From Siderastrea siderea (Eukaryota > Cnidaria > Anthozoa > Scleractinia > Rhizangiidae), in assembly GCA_964030785.1 (NCBI GenBank), contig OZ034979.1, positions 6,319,423 to 6,383,422 of the forward strand: DNA of 64,000 nt, written 5' to 3'. Of this stretch, positions 52,581 through 64,000 are shown one piece after another. Under the pieces are notes generated by a model. It was not told the origin of the DNA, searched no databases, and saw nothing but the letters and a program-made list of their open reading frames with translations. A program made the translations under genes and the position numbers. Every line of letters starts with the position of its first letter. Position 1 is the stretch's first letter.

Positions 52581-54714
52581 TACTGTCACTGACTGTACAG
52601 GCCACCTATGCTTAAAGTTGTCTTGATCTCTTATCTCAAAAGTAACAACGTCAATCAATATAAAAGTGTAACTATAGGGAAAGGCTGTGTAAACTGAAAG
52701 AAAAAGGGGTGTTACCATCTGGACTTTATAAAACAGTTATTTGAGATAAAATTAACAGACTGGATGGCACAGATGTCCTTTCACAGGAGAATACATTGGC
52801 CACAAAAGCTGTCTTTTTCTCAGGGCTGTGTTTTCACTTGCAGTTTTGTAAATGATAGTGGTAAGAAGGTAGTTTTGTTACAGTACATGTAAAGCTAGCT
52901 GGTGGAATGAAGATGTAATTTTTGTAATTGCATTATCAGCACCTTGAGTGGCTTGACTTAACTCTTTGAGTCCTTAGCTATAGAATAAGAATTGCAGTTT
53001 TACTAAAACAACAATGAACACAACGTAAAATGTCTGGACCATAAAAGTTAAAGAACCAATAATCAAGAGGAGAGTGAGTCAACATGTGTCACAAAACCAA
53101 TTTGATGAACACATAACTGCTGAAATTAGGTCTCAAAGGTTTACAGTGAAGCATACTTGATTTTTAGGAGCCAGGGTACTAACTCGAAAATTTTAACATA
53201 CGTGCTCAGTACCTGTAAGTTAGATTCATGTATGTATTAATGTGCTAAATAAGTAATGGCAACCTTTGGGATTCACTTGGTTAGACACAGACAATACGTT
53301 TAAATCATAATGATTTCAAATGTGAATGTTAATTATTTGAACGTTCATCACATTGCTCAGATGTGTGCCTAGTTTTACTTAAAAGAGTGTGTTGCCAGAA
53401 AACCAAGGAATTTACTTAAGCTTTTATTCTGAAGCAGCACTTCCTGGTTTAGTTCAAACATTGAATTAATCATGTCAAATCGATACTCAAGTCTGATGTC
53501 GAGTATTTCAAATGTTGAAGCAGGCATTTAACATCCCAAAAATACTGACTGTAACCTTAAGTGAACTAGTGAACTTAACTGTTAACACCCCATCCGTACA
53601 TATTCTTGTGTAAACATCCCCCTCCCCCCTCCCCATCAGCTGAATTAAACTAACAAATAAGTGATACCCCACTGCTTTTTTCATTAAATTAAAGCTACTC
53701 AAGAGTTTTGTACATATTTTTATAATTCATCCTTGCTGGTTATTTGTTGGCACTGTCATATTGTCATCACTACAGATGCTTCAAATAGTATGATCCAGAA
53801 GTAGTGGGATATGATGGTTTTATGTGTAATTAAAGATTGATGTTTTAAAGAAAAGAAGGAAAATAGAAAGAAGCATTTAACCCATTCATGTCCCAGTTCA
53901 TGTCACTGTTCGCTATTATACCAACAAAGTTATATACTTTTAGCCTTTCTCAAATGTTAACCATTTGCTACAATGGAACCCATCAATTTGAACACCGATG
54001 GGCTTTTAAAAGTTGGTTCAAGTAACACCTGGGGTTTTCCGATAAGAAAACGAATTTCTCAAGATTTAGTCTGGGCCAAACAAATGGCCATAGAATGAGG
54101 TGGTCTTTGGTTTCCACCCTAAATGTCTGTGTAGTGCACAACACTAATACGTGTAATGCATAAACTTTGGTATGGATATTTTGCAGTTTGCATAAGTGTT
54201 TATTTTGTGAAAATGTTAATGGGATTTAGCCCATTTACACGAGCTGAGATTTGAAAGTTATTTAATTACTAGATATTTCATGATGGTCATGTTTAATTTA
54301 AAGCACAATTACTTAGTGTAACAGTGTTGATTCATAGGCATGAGACAAATTGCAGGCCAATTTGCTTTTAATTAGTGATAGTACTTCTGATGCTTCTGAG
54401 TTTAAGAATGATCGAAGAACCCACTCTACAGTTCATTGTAGATAATGCTCAAGCCAATTTGGTGCATGTATATTAGGGTAACAAGAGTAAAAAAAATCCT
54501 TTCTTTCCCCTTAGCTTATTTACTTTTTGATACTTGGGACAACTCTGAAAGGGTTGTTATAGTAGTAAAACATGACCAGATAGTAGATGGAGTAAAATGC
54601 AGCTAGAGGAACAAGTACATGCTTTGGTCAAAATTAAGATCTTTGCTGATCTTGACAGGAGAGGGATGTTTGTAAGTACAAAAGTTTAAACGACTTTGGG
54701 TAGCAGACAACTCC

Positions 54715-55130
54715 TTTTCAAACTTACCCTGGGAGAAACTGGAAGAAATGGGACAGGAACCAAGAGAAGAGGGTGAGAATAGGGATAGAAAGGAGGGCCA
54801 TGGAAAAGGGGTGGGGAAGAGGAGGGACGTGGATGAGAACTCCAGAAAAAGCGGTAGGAATGGAGGGAGAAGCAAGGCAAAGATAGAATGAGGTGGGAAC
54901 AAGGAAAGAGGCATTTGTAAAATGGAGGGTTTGGGGAAAATAGAGAACTGGAAGTAAGAGAAATAGGAACAGGGAAGTTCAGACAAACTCTGAGCCCAAC
55001 CTTTACACCCTCTCAGTCTCCCTGTCACGCCTCTCCATCCTTTTCTGTTCCACCTTTTCCCCCCTCCCTCTCTTCGAGCCCAACTCTCCCCCTCCTCCTC
55101 CCTCCCTGTCCCACCCCCCCCTTTTGAATA
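54715..55130. repeat. Polypurine then polypyrimidine tract
   Basis: About 54730-54970 is almost entirely G+A on the plus strand. About 55010-55130 is almost entirely C+T. Both strands give low-complexity spurious frames. No gene seen in 52600-56880 otherwise. Confidence 0.6.
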
Positions 55131-56884
55131 TAATCAGGCCCAAAGTTATTTTTTCCAAATTGCTTGTATAACTGATAAGATTTATCAACAGTTTCAGAAA
55201 CTAGGCAATTAAGTACTTGTACTGAAACAGCACTTGTTCCTCTTATAAACTGTGTTTGAATATACCAGTACAAAAAGCTGGGGAAAAAATAGTTGTTTAA
55301 GTTCAGATGTAGTTGTACAGATCGTACTTGTAAGTTCTACTATGGGTGATATATTTATGGGCAGACCCAGGGCACGGAGCTCTTCTAAATAGACATAATT
55401 TATTTTAAATATAGAAAAACAGTTTAGATTTTTATCTGTGTAATCAAATCTTTTATCTGGGCTCTTCCTGGGTTGCCTGTGTGTCAAAGTTTCTTAATTT
55501 ACAGGCTAGTCTTAGAAACTGAAAAATGTGTACTGGTGATTAAAGGTTATGAAGTATCCAGATAGAATAGTTTTCTTCATTATCATGCGGTCATTTCAAA
55601 GATGCACGCATCTTTGGGAATGTTTTCACAAGACATTAGTGTTCTCACACTGAAACATGACTTGTACAACCTACCAGGACATTACATCTTGACCCTGTAT
55701 TATGCAAATGAATACAGAGCCACAAAGGAGATCCAGAGTAAACTTTTGTCAGTATCATTTTAACACCTCATTTACATGTACTACCATGTCTGAGAACAAC
55801 TTACATACCTATGACTAGTAGCTTATATCATGGAGGCCCCTTAGGTCATGCCTGGAAAGTACTTCGGTTAACGGTGAAAGTCGTGAAGTGATTAGTTTCT
55901 ATGCGTGTCCAATGTTCCGGGTAACTTATAAAGGCAGAGGGTCAATAAGGAATTTAGGGGTCAAAAGATGTGGATCTCCTCAAATCTGCTCAAGTTGACT
56001 ATTTATTTTGTCGGGTCATGTTGCCAGCTTCGTCGGGTTTTTGACCCGAGACCCCTCTCTTATCTAGAACACGGCATGTCGAGACCTCAGAATGTTTAAA
56101 TCTCTGTGTTCAGAGGTGAAAGTCACAAAGCAAAATAATAGTTTGCATGCATGTCAAGAACTCAGAAAGTCAAAAATTTCTGTTTGATTGAAGCACTTGG
56201 AAAGTAAGCCATAGTAACTTGTTTGTTCTGTATTACCTTCTCCATGCAAGATTATCTACACAAAACCAAACTAATTTCAGTGTGAGTGCTGTAATTAGAA
56301 AATATACGGGTTACCTTACTACTAGTAACCCAAGGGTCATGTGTTCAAATCCCACCTGAGTCACTGAATTTTTTCAATGGTCAGGATTTACCACTGTTTC
56401 AAAATCATTTGTGTTATGTTAAGTGCTATTAGATGAGGAAATGTTTTAATAAACTTTGCACTTCTAAAAGCATTAAATATCCTTGTGTGATTGGTAAATC
56501 TACTGGTATGCATGTAAACATTTCGAGCAACTATCCCCTTTCATAAAATCTCTGTTAAGCCCCATGCCTGTGGGAATTTTGTAAAAAGTCACAGCCTTAT
56601 ATTATCAGTCAAAGTTAGCTGGAGAATATAAGAAAAAATAAGAAACTTCAGCAACAGGACTACAAAGCCAGTGGGACAGTGCCTTCCCCATTTTATTATT
56701 GTTCCCACTATCCCAGCCAACATTATACTCGATTAGTGCTAATTAGTTCACAGCCTGCCTTAGTGATTGTCAACATCAGTGTGAACAATGCAACGCTTTT
56801 TATGACTGCAGGAACCAAACATTTACCTAGGTATTCTAGCACCAGGTAGAAGGTTGAGACCTAGTACTTCATTTTACCCACATA

Positions 56885-57602
56885 TTTTAACCCTTTCAGC
56901 CCTGATATGAATATGCATATTCTCCTTACAGTTCCCCATACGTTTCTTATGGAACTAGTAAGGGGAATTTGTCTAAATATCAAGACATCATATCCTTCAG
57001 GGTTGTCCACAACTTTTCAAGTAGCTGGCAAAAATTTCTAAGTAGCCGAATAGTGATTATTGAGCACTGAAGGTGATCCCTTCTAGGGGGGTTGGGGGCA
57101 TGCCATCCCCCTGGAAATTTTTACATTTTAAGTCCTCAGAAACAGAGTTTCCTTGATTCTGAGCACAAATTTCCAATAATGTTGACCAGTTCCAAAAGTA
57201 ATCGTAACTTTTCAATTTTATTTGTATAAACTCATGCCTTCAGTGGTTTTCTACATGTAATTCCCAGAACTCAACATAGTGAACTAATAATCATGTATCT
57301 CTGTGCCAACCAGATTATATTTAAGTCAGTAAACTGCAATGGGAAATAAGTTTCATTTTCATATATCTGCACCAGTAAAGGAACAAATAATTTGTCTTTT
57401 AAAAAATATATATCACAAAAGTAGCCGGCACAAACAACCCAAGTAGCCGGTTATTTCTGCCGGCTGTCAGCTGTTAGGGACAACCCTGATCCTTGGTGAT
57501 CACCTTCTTTATTCTCATCACTTGAATGTTTGAACTAGTGGTACCAGAGATGATGTAAAGAGAAATTTCAATTTCGTCACTGTTAGAGCTTAAAGGATTT
57601 TA
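56885..57602. mobile_element. MITE of the TTAACCCTTTAA family, copy 4, split by another element
   Basis: TTTTAACCCTTTCAGCCC at the left and GTTAGAGCTTAAAGGATTTTA at the right (split at the end) with the family interior (TCTCCTTACAGTTCCCCATA, TTGTCTAAATATCAAGACAT | CACCTTCTTTATTCTCATCA). The interior is interrupted at 56998-57488. Confidence 0.75.
56998..57488. mobile_element. Nested element with CAGGGTTGTCC termini and 6-bp target duplication
   Basis: CAGGGTTGTCCAC at the left and AGGGACAACCCTG at the right are inverted. ATCCTT flanks both sides (56992-56997 and 57489-57494). Subterminal AAGTAGCTGGCAAAAATTTC and AAGTAGCCGGTTATTTCTGC blocks occur at both ends. Confidence 0.75.
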
Positions 57603-57673
57603 AACAAAGACAAAGACCAAACTGAACATGAACATAACTTGAAATCGGGCAACAGCTGAGAAACTAGGGTTTG

Positions 57674-57905
57674 TTAAGGACAGTATCCACTGATACAAAG
57701 GTATTTTTGTTTGCTTTATCACTTTGCAGGAAACAATCTTAGCAAGGGCTTCAGAAATATAAAAAGAAAATTGGAGGTAACCATGCATTTTTCAGAGAAA
57801 ATTAAGCTTATACTTGGAAAGAAAATGCCACATGTAAATATTACAGTTGTTTAATTATCTATGGAAAATACATGGTTACCTACAATTTTCTCGCTAAGCT
57901 CTGCT
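57674..57905. mobile_element. MITE with TTAAGGACAGTATCC terminus, copy 3
   Basis: TTAAGGACAGTATCCACTGA, ATCTTAGCAAGGGCTTC, GGTAACCATGCATTTTTCAG and TTTAATTATCTATGGAAAAT match the family at 7799 and 11802. The right end is worn. Confidence 0.65.
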
Positions 57906-58490
57906 GGATGTGACCTGAAATGTGGTCATCTCCTCCCAACCTCAATGAGGGTTACTCCATAGGGTAGCAACCCATCACTGACCACAAACCACTTTTCACT
58001 GACCATGTACAAGATGAATCCTTTGAGGGAAAGCCCCAAAAAAGTTGATAGAAAAATATTTTTTGAAACAACCTCACCTTGCCAACAATACAAAATCCTC
58101 ATCACACCTAGTGGCAAGTAAAAACAAAATCCCTGAGTTTTCACTGTCTTTGAGGTACACTTAAGAATTTCCCTGGCTTTATACAAAATCCCCAGACTTT
58201 GCCCTCACCTCGAAAAGAAATGCGTTTTTCCCTGACCGCGGCAACCTGGTTAGGGGGGGCACGACTGACATTTTACACTACCTCAGATGAAAAAGTATAA
58301 GTTTAATTACTGGATCGGAAAAGTCCGCCATCTTGAAGAAGGCGAACGTTACGAATCTTACAGCTGACGAGAGGCTTGAAACTCTGGAGTTTGTATAATA
58401 AGGACAATGAATTAATCAACTCGTTAAGACATTAGGTATCAATATATTTTTAGCTGAGCTTATCATTTCATCGGATTTTAGCTTACTAAC

Positions 58491-58573
58491 CTTGAATCAC
58501 CTCGCCTTGGACCCTCGCCGTGCCATTTTCGCTGCGAGTCAAAAACGAGAAGCTTCTTCTTCGTCATTTTCAT
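58491..58573 (-). CDS. Candidate first coding exon of an unidentified minus-strand gene
   Basis: Minus-strand ATGAAAATGACG opens 27 codons, MKMTKKKLLVFDSQRKW then HGEGPRRGDS, followed by AAG|GTTAGTAAG, a good donor. The surroundings are CpG-rich, and the plus strand near 58327 has TCCGCCATCTTGA, resembling a YY1-type promoter site. I could not find a second exon between 52600 and 58480, so this stays a weak candidate. Confidence 0.25.
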
Positions 58574-59888
58574 CCTCTCGTATTCTACCCTTCTACGTAA
58601 GCCTTTCATTTTCCGATCTCGTTTTAAATAGCTACATAAAGCTTTAAAAACTGGCCAAAAGACTGCAAATCGCTACCTTTGTGACGACATGCGCTCCCGC
58701 TTGTACAAGGTGCGATTTTCGCGCGCTTGGCGTCCGTATACGTCATAACATTTATGCCTTCTGATTGGCTTACAAAAGCAATAATGCCTAAATATTTGTT
58801 AAATATTAACATAAGCTATCTCCAGTCCCTTGCAGATTTAGGTGGTCACGAAGAGAGGGTAATAACGAGCGTGATATGCATTTCGTGCATAAAATTTTCT
58901 AAAATTTCCATATTGTCAGCTATCGCCTCGACTAAAAATTAGGTCAGGTACCAAGATTTAAAAGAACAATTTTCGCTTGTAACGGACACATTTCGTAGTT
59001 CAGTCGCCGATGTACAAGTTCGGATCAGGAGGAGATTTCAAGGATTTATGGAAAACAAATTTTGACTACGATTGTAACTACGGACGCTTCCTGAACTGAA
59101 ACTTCAAATCCCTGGCTAATCTTCTACATAAGTAACGCCTTCACACATAGGCGCGAATCAGGGGGTATAAACTGTACCATGACCCAAATGTAATATTGCA
59201 AAAATCTTATTTCCGGTAGCACTGTTTTCTCAGTTTCTATAGCTAAGTTCCTGTTTGGTCGCGATCACTAAAACGATTACGTTCCGGACGTCGCGGGTAC
59301 AGGAAGAACTACCGTCCGTCTGCGGGGCCTTTTACGTCCTCGATCTAAGCCACAAAAGTCAAAACGAACGTTTCTTATCAGCAAATATAGACAGCCCAAC
59401 ATCTTAACTACGGTTGACAGCTGAGTTGAGCGTCCCGTAAGTGACCACCCAAAACTGTCAAGCTTATGTGGCCGCTACACGAGGTTTCCTTCTCTTCACG
59501 TTCTTGGAGTATTCTGTGGACGATAAAAGGCATTAAATTAAAATTTCAGCACATGTTTCATCCATCCCCCCTCCCCCCAGCCGCCCGGCAAAAAAAATCC
59601 CTGTCCCAGCAGCAAGCCAAGAAAGGGTTTATTAATTTTATAACCCTCCGATTGATTTCTTCAACGAGTACACTTTATTGTGGTAAAGAGAAAACATTCA
59701 GTGAGGGTCACAGCACTTTTGCAGCTCAACAATTCCAAGCTGGTTACTTTATCCGATTTTATTACACTGTTATTAGATCTGAAAGGTTTAAACCTAAAAA
59801 GTGACTTCCTTTCCTCTTTTACTCTAGTCAAAATAGTCTGGTCTGTTAACGCAAAAAATGGGCGTTATCGTGCACTTCCGGACAATGG

Positions 59889-60111
59889 CTAGCCTGCGTA
59901 GCAAGCGTTTCCGTAAGGTTTTCCGCACGTTCGAGGCATTTTTCGTTAGGTTTTCCGCACGTTCGAGGCATTTTTCGTTTTTTAGCCGCGCGAAAATTTG
60001 GGCGAGCGCAAAAAAGTGCGTGACGCTCGCCCCAATTTTCGCGCGGCTAAAAAACGAAAAATGCCTCGAACGTGCGGAAAACCTTACGGAAACGCTTGCT
60101 ACGCAGGCTAG
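59889..60111. mobile_element. Foldback element, 223 bp, near-perfect hairpin with 7-bp target duplication
   Basis: CTAGCCTGCGTAGCAAGCGT at the left and ACGCTTGCTACGCAGGCTAG at the right begin arms that run almost to the centre (GGGCGAGCG / CGCTCGCCC). ACAATGG flanks both sides (59882-59888 and 60112-60118). The left arm has a tandem copy of AGGTTTTCCGCACGTTCGAG-GCATTTTTCGTT that the right arm lacks. Confidence 0.88.
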
Positions 60112-60753
60112 ACAATGGCATGAAAATTTGCACAAAGTGTAACTGTGGTTTGCTCTACAAGTTTAGAAGGGTAGCCGAGAAATCGAGGTCCTGGACGTAC
60201 CGGGATTTAACTTAACCATCCTTGGATGAATGTATCTAAGGTTATTCAGTATTTATTTTGTTTTGTTCCGTGTCCGAATGCCCGATGTATTTGGCAAAAC
60301 AGATTGAACAACACGTTTGAGTTCCAGGAACCACAGGTCACCCAAGCTCACTGTGCGAGCATGGTGATAAATAGAAGGATTTGTATGGGAATTTAACAAA
60401 ACCTTTTTAGAATCGTAAAGTAATTTGTTTTTCGCAAATAGAGTTCCTTACTTGTTTTAGTTTGTGTCCATTCTGTGTTTCTTGGTTTTGTGTGCTGATT
60501 TGACCTTATTTAAGCGACTTTGGTTCATCGCTCACATACTGTGTAAATAATACTGAAAGGTTTGAGCCAGAATATTACTAAGGGAAAAAGTACGAACGAT
60601 TTTCTCGTCGAAACTTTAACGGGTTTCCATTTTTCCCCTAGAAGCAAAGAAGAATAACGCCCTGGCCTTTTACCGCCGGTCAGAGGCAAATTATGTCAAT
60701 CCTTAGGTCACAAATAATCGTAGATACAATCTGATCCTCTCGAAGGCTGCGAA

Positions 60754-62284
60754 AATGGTTCGTCAGCAAATTTTTAACCGACAAGGATTTAAATTTAATT
60801 GGCAGTTCTCATCCCGATGCCAGCAGGAATCGGTCCCACCCCAATTACTTGACCTTATGTCTATGGTACTGAATGGGACAAGTATTCACGACTAGGAATC
60901 GGAGGTCTCAAAGGCCTGTCTCACTATTGCGCAACTCCTTCTGTTCCACAGCACGAAAAGAAGGAATTCCAGTGAGACGAAAGCAGTTCGACACTCACAC
61001 GAACGCGAGCCTCCTCTGCCTACTTACATGGGTTTGAATGTGCATACACAAACCAGAAGTAAGACGCTCGTGAATACTTTACACCGCCTTGGATTGAGTA
61101 TTTCCTATAACAGAGTAGAAGAACTCGCCAATGGACTAGCCACAGCCGTGTGCAACCATTTTAAAGAAGATGGTCTAGTTTGCCCACTAAATCAAAGGTT
61201 CGGGTTGTTTACTACTGGAGCAATTGACAATCTTGATCACGACCCCTCCCTACACCGGCAGGGTTCTTTTCATGGAACTTCGATCAGCCTGATTCAACAT
61301 CCGTCTAAAACACAGCACCAACGGAACGTCAAGATCAACCATCAATCATTCTTTTCAATTAAGTACAGACTGTTCACTCCCAGAAAGGCACACTACGGTG
61401 GAAGATGCATTCCTCTAGGATAGATAGATTCTTTTTCCCAATTTCACAGGCACATGCAGCTACACCACAGGGCACCTTGGTAGTGCCATATTACAAGAGA
61501 AACAGTGGTCTGAACACAGCATTACACTACTCGACAAAAATCTTGACAAGAACGATAAGATTACCTGGGCGGCTTATCATGCTTCGGTCACTCAATCTAC
61601 AGTCGAGCAAGATAACATCGGAGATTTGATGCCTTTGTTTTACTAGAAAGCAGCAACGGCATCGATGATTAAACACGGCATGAGTGTGGTGCACCAAGCA
61701 GTAGATTATCTCAATCCAGGCCAAATATGTGTTATTATTGCAGTCGAACGGCCTCTGTACGCTCTTGCCAAGAAAGTTCAGAGGAAATGGCGGGTCACGC
61801 ACGGGGAAAACAAATTTGTCATCATGCTAGGTGGCCTGCATATTGAGATGGCGCTGTGGAACCTTTGTGGTGACCTTCTGAAAGGCTCTGGGTGGACTAC
61901 TGCTTTGTCAGACTCTGATGTGGCGCCATCGGGAACTGCAGATTCATTTCTGACAGTATGTCATCTCACAAGGACCAGACATGCACACCAAGTCACTGCA
62001 TTAGCGCTCTCGAAGCTGCAGCTAGAAGCGTTTAACTCTCGAGATCATAGTACCTATACCGAAGAATGATGAGGTAAAATGATTGAAAGATGCCCAACCT
62101 TTCAGTTCTGGGACTTGATTCTCCGTCAGAAAGGCTCACTCTTGTATTTGTTAAAGCAGAGCGCGAAGCTAACTTTCAACTAGATGTGGAGGCCTTAGAA
62201 GCTTTGGCGCCATGGTTTTTCGCCCTCGATCATATCAATTACTCACGCTGGCTTCCCGTTCATACTGAGAAAATTGCGAAATAG
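60754..62284 (+). pseudogene. Decayed copy of a multi-copy uncharacterised protein family
   Basis: Successive fragments in shifting frames read VRQQIFNRQGFKFNWQFSSR, then PTYMGLNVHTQTRSKTLVNT, LHRLGLSISYNRVEELANGL and LFTTGAIDNLDHDPS (61028-61423). After a loss of frame come DKNDKITWAAYHASVT, MIKHGMSVVHQAVDYLNPGQ, HGENKFVIMLGGLHIEMALW, GSGWTTALSDSDVAPSGTAD and SFLTVCHLTRTRHAHQVTAL. After a further frame change come CPTFQFWDLILR and LAPWFFALDHINYSRWLPVH. Stops include one near 60888, TAG at 61644-61646 and TGA near 62067. I recall this protein family as common, uncharacterised and high-copy in cnidarian and other invertebrate genomes; a mobile origin is plausible but unproven. Both ends appear truncated. 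Confidence 0.7.
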
Positions 62285-62629
62285 TAATGAACAATCCCCG
62301 CTACTTCGCTTGCGGCATGTTGAAATAAAAAATAAAGCAGTGTAAACTCCTGAAAAGTGAGAATAATTAATTAATCTACTCCATATTCTCTTAGAAGCCT
62401 CGAGGCTGCGCCCTTTTTTACCTTACATCGCCGATTTAACAAAGTTTTTAGGAGGATACCGCTGACCGCCTCACATGCAAATTAGATATTTCAAAATGAC
62501 GTCCGTAACGTCCCTCCTGAACTCCGATCACGTGGCTACCCTTCTGAAATCCTTTGTGACACACAGAAGACTCACCATACCAAATTTGGCGCCATCGCCC
62601 GAATTTGCACGATCATCACGCTAACAGAC

Positions 62630-63710
62630 TTGACTAAAAGGGCCAGTTTGAGGTGGTTATTTAATAGCGTGGTTTAAAAGGGGCAGTTTTGGGTGGTTAT
62701 TAGCGTGGTTAAAAAGGGTACTTTAGGCTGGTTATTAGCGTGGTTAAAAAGGCGCACTTTAGGGGTGTTATTAACGTGCCTTAAAAGGCACAGTTTTGGG
62801 TCGTTATTGGCGTGGTTTAAGGGGCATTTTTGGGTGGTTATAAGCGTGGTTAAAAGAGGGCAGTTTAGGGTAGTTAAAAAGGGGCAATTTAGGGCGGTAT
62901 TAGGGTGGTTAACAAGGGGCTTTTTTCGGTGGTTATTCGGATGGTTAAAAAGGGGCAGTTTAGGGTGGTTATTAGCGTGGTTAAAAAGGGGCAGTATAGG
63001 ATGGTTATTGGCGTGGTTAAAGGAGCATTTTTGTGTGGTTATAAGCGTGGTTAAAAGAGGGCAGTTTAGGGTAGTTAAAAAGGGGCAATTTAGGGTGGTT
63101 ATTGGGGTGGTTAAAAAGGGGTAGTTTAAGGTGGTTATTAGGATGGTTAGAAAGGGACAGTTTTTGGTAGTTATTAAGGTGGTTAAAGAGGGGCAGTTTA
63201 AGGTGGTTATTAGGATGGTTAGAAAGGGGCAGTTTTTTCGGTTGTAAGGTGTTGGGCAGTTTTTGGTAGTTATTAACTGGCTTAAAAGGGGGCAGTTTTG
63301 GGTGGTTATTATCGTGGTTCGAGGTGGGCAATTTTAGGTGGTTGTTAGGTTATTTAAAAAGGGAAATTTTTGTTGGTTATTAGGGCGGTTAAAAAGGGGC
63401 AGTTTTTGGTTGTTATAAGGTGGTTTAAAAGGGGCAGTTTTAAGTGGTGATTAGAATGGTAAAAGAAGGGCAAGTTAGGGTGGTTATTAGCGTGGTTAAA
63501 AAGGGGCAGTTTTAAGTGGTTATTAGAGTGGTAAACAACGGGCAATTTAGGGTGGTTATTAGGGTGGTTAAAAAGGGGTAAATTAGGGTGGTTAAACGGG
63601 GCAGTTTAGTGCGGTTATTAGCGTGGTTAAAAAGAGGCAGTTTTGCGTTGTTATTTGGGTGGCTAAAAGGTGCGATATAAGATGGTTATAAGCGTGGTTA
63701 AAAAGAGGTA
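62630..63710. repeat. 39-bp G-rich minisatellite, ~25-28 units
   Basis: The unit is approximately GGTGGTTATTAGCGTGGTTA then AAAAGGGGCAGTTTTG. The length is often 39 bp = 13 codons, so open frames appear on both strands (plus strand repeats LGWLLAWLKRGS). Units vary by substitutions and small indels. The G-strand has runs of GGGG, GGG and GG at regular spacing. Confidence 0.85.
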
Positions 63711-64000
63711 CTCTTATTCTTCGGCCATTTCAACCTCAATAGGAATAAAAGCAAACTGCGGTGATGAACATGTGGTTAAAAGGGGCAAAACTCTATCCCA
63801 GATTGAAATTTTCAATGCATATGTAACTATCATGTATTCTCTCTTTAGAAAACCGACGCCGGTGAGAAAATACTCCTTCCATTCCCGCAAAATCGTTTGA
63901 TTTCTCAGTTAAGGCTTCTTCGTGTTTCCTTTTAAACAGTGCTGTAACGCTGACAATATCCAGTTTTTATTTCGACGCCGAACTGACGGTAGCACAAAAT
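63711..64000. other. Right edge, nothing recognised
   Basis: A stretch on the plus strand to TGA at 63898-63900 is open, but it begins inside the minisatellite and has no recognisable domain. Confidence 0.4.

Noticed and set aside
54603..55028. 141-codon minus-strand frame rich in Phe, Pro and Ser
   Set aside because: It is a polypyrimidine tract translated.
59858..60142. Mirror open frames of about 100 codons on both strands
   Set aside because: They are produced by the foldback hairpin, whose two arms translate alike.
62693..63124. 143-codon plus-strand frame and long minus-strand frames
   Set aside because: They are the 39-bp minisatellite translated; open on both strands because the unit is 13 codons.
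1..64000. CRISPR array, prophage, operon or other bacterial system
   Set aside because: Spliced animal genes, SINEs and MITEs throughout; no regular direct repeats with unique spacers and no bacterial gene organisation.

Overview
The window looks like nuclear DNA of an anthozoan cnidarian, most likely a stony coral. This is inferred from AT-rich DNA, intron-rich animal genes with GT-AG junctions, and a very dense load of small inverted-repeat elements and tRNA-derived SINEs. There is no bacterial-style operon, rRNA or CRISPR array.

Two animal genes can be rebuilt exon by exon. (1) On the minus strand, 17 exons between 25412 and 2144 splice in perfect phase into the body of a cyclic nucleotide-gated cation channel of the CNGA (alpha) type: S1-S6, pore loop with TIGETP, C-linker, cyclic-nucleotide-binding domain, C-terminal coiled coil and stop codon. 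An 18th, less certain N-terminal exon lies at 34267-34480. The first exon and promoter were not found. (2) On the plus strand, four exons between 45618 and 51910 give a complete 381-residue WD40 protein of the WDR86 type with an N-myristoylation-type start (MGSGIS). The two genes run in opposite directions, with about 11 kb of repeat-rich DNA between the last visible channel exon and the WDR86 start.

Everything else is introns and intergenic DNA packed with repeats. 1-2110: degenerate tandem arrays beyond the channel stop. 2543-25352: channel introns holding many MITEs, several nested two or three deep (12.9-13.8 kb, 14.6-17.0 kb, 19.0-22.2 kb), a SINE whose tail has expanded into a 66-bp minisatellite, and a relic resembling a DUF3504/Crypton-type recombinase. 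25.4-45.5 kb: a 145-bp inverted-repeat element carrying a hammerhead-ribozyme-like core, SINEs, a perfect 34-bp-arm palindrome and several satellite-like arrays. 46.4-51.8 kb: WDR86 introns. 52-60 kb: SINE, nested MITEs and a near-perfect 223-bp foldback element. 60.7-62.3 kb: a decayed copy of a multi-copy protein family. 62.6-63.7 kb: a 39-bp G-rich minisatellite.

No cooperative gene system is evident. The channel and the WD40 protein are ordinary animal genes with no obvious functional link. The most unusual material is in the repeats: the hammerhead-like core, the paired GTTGAA/TCGGCCGA arrays, SINE-tail amplification, and MITE ends sitting within about 25 bases of two channel 3' splice sites.
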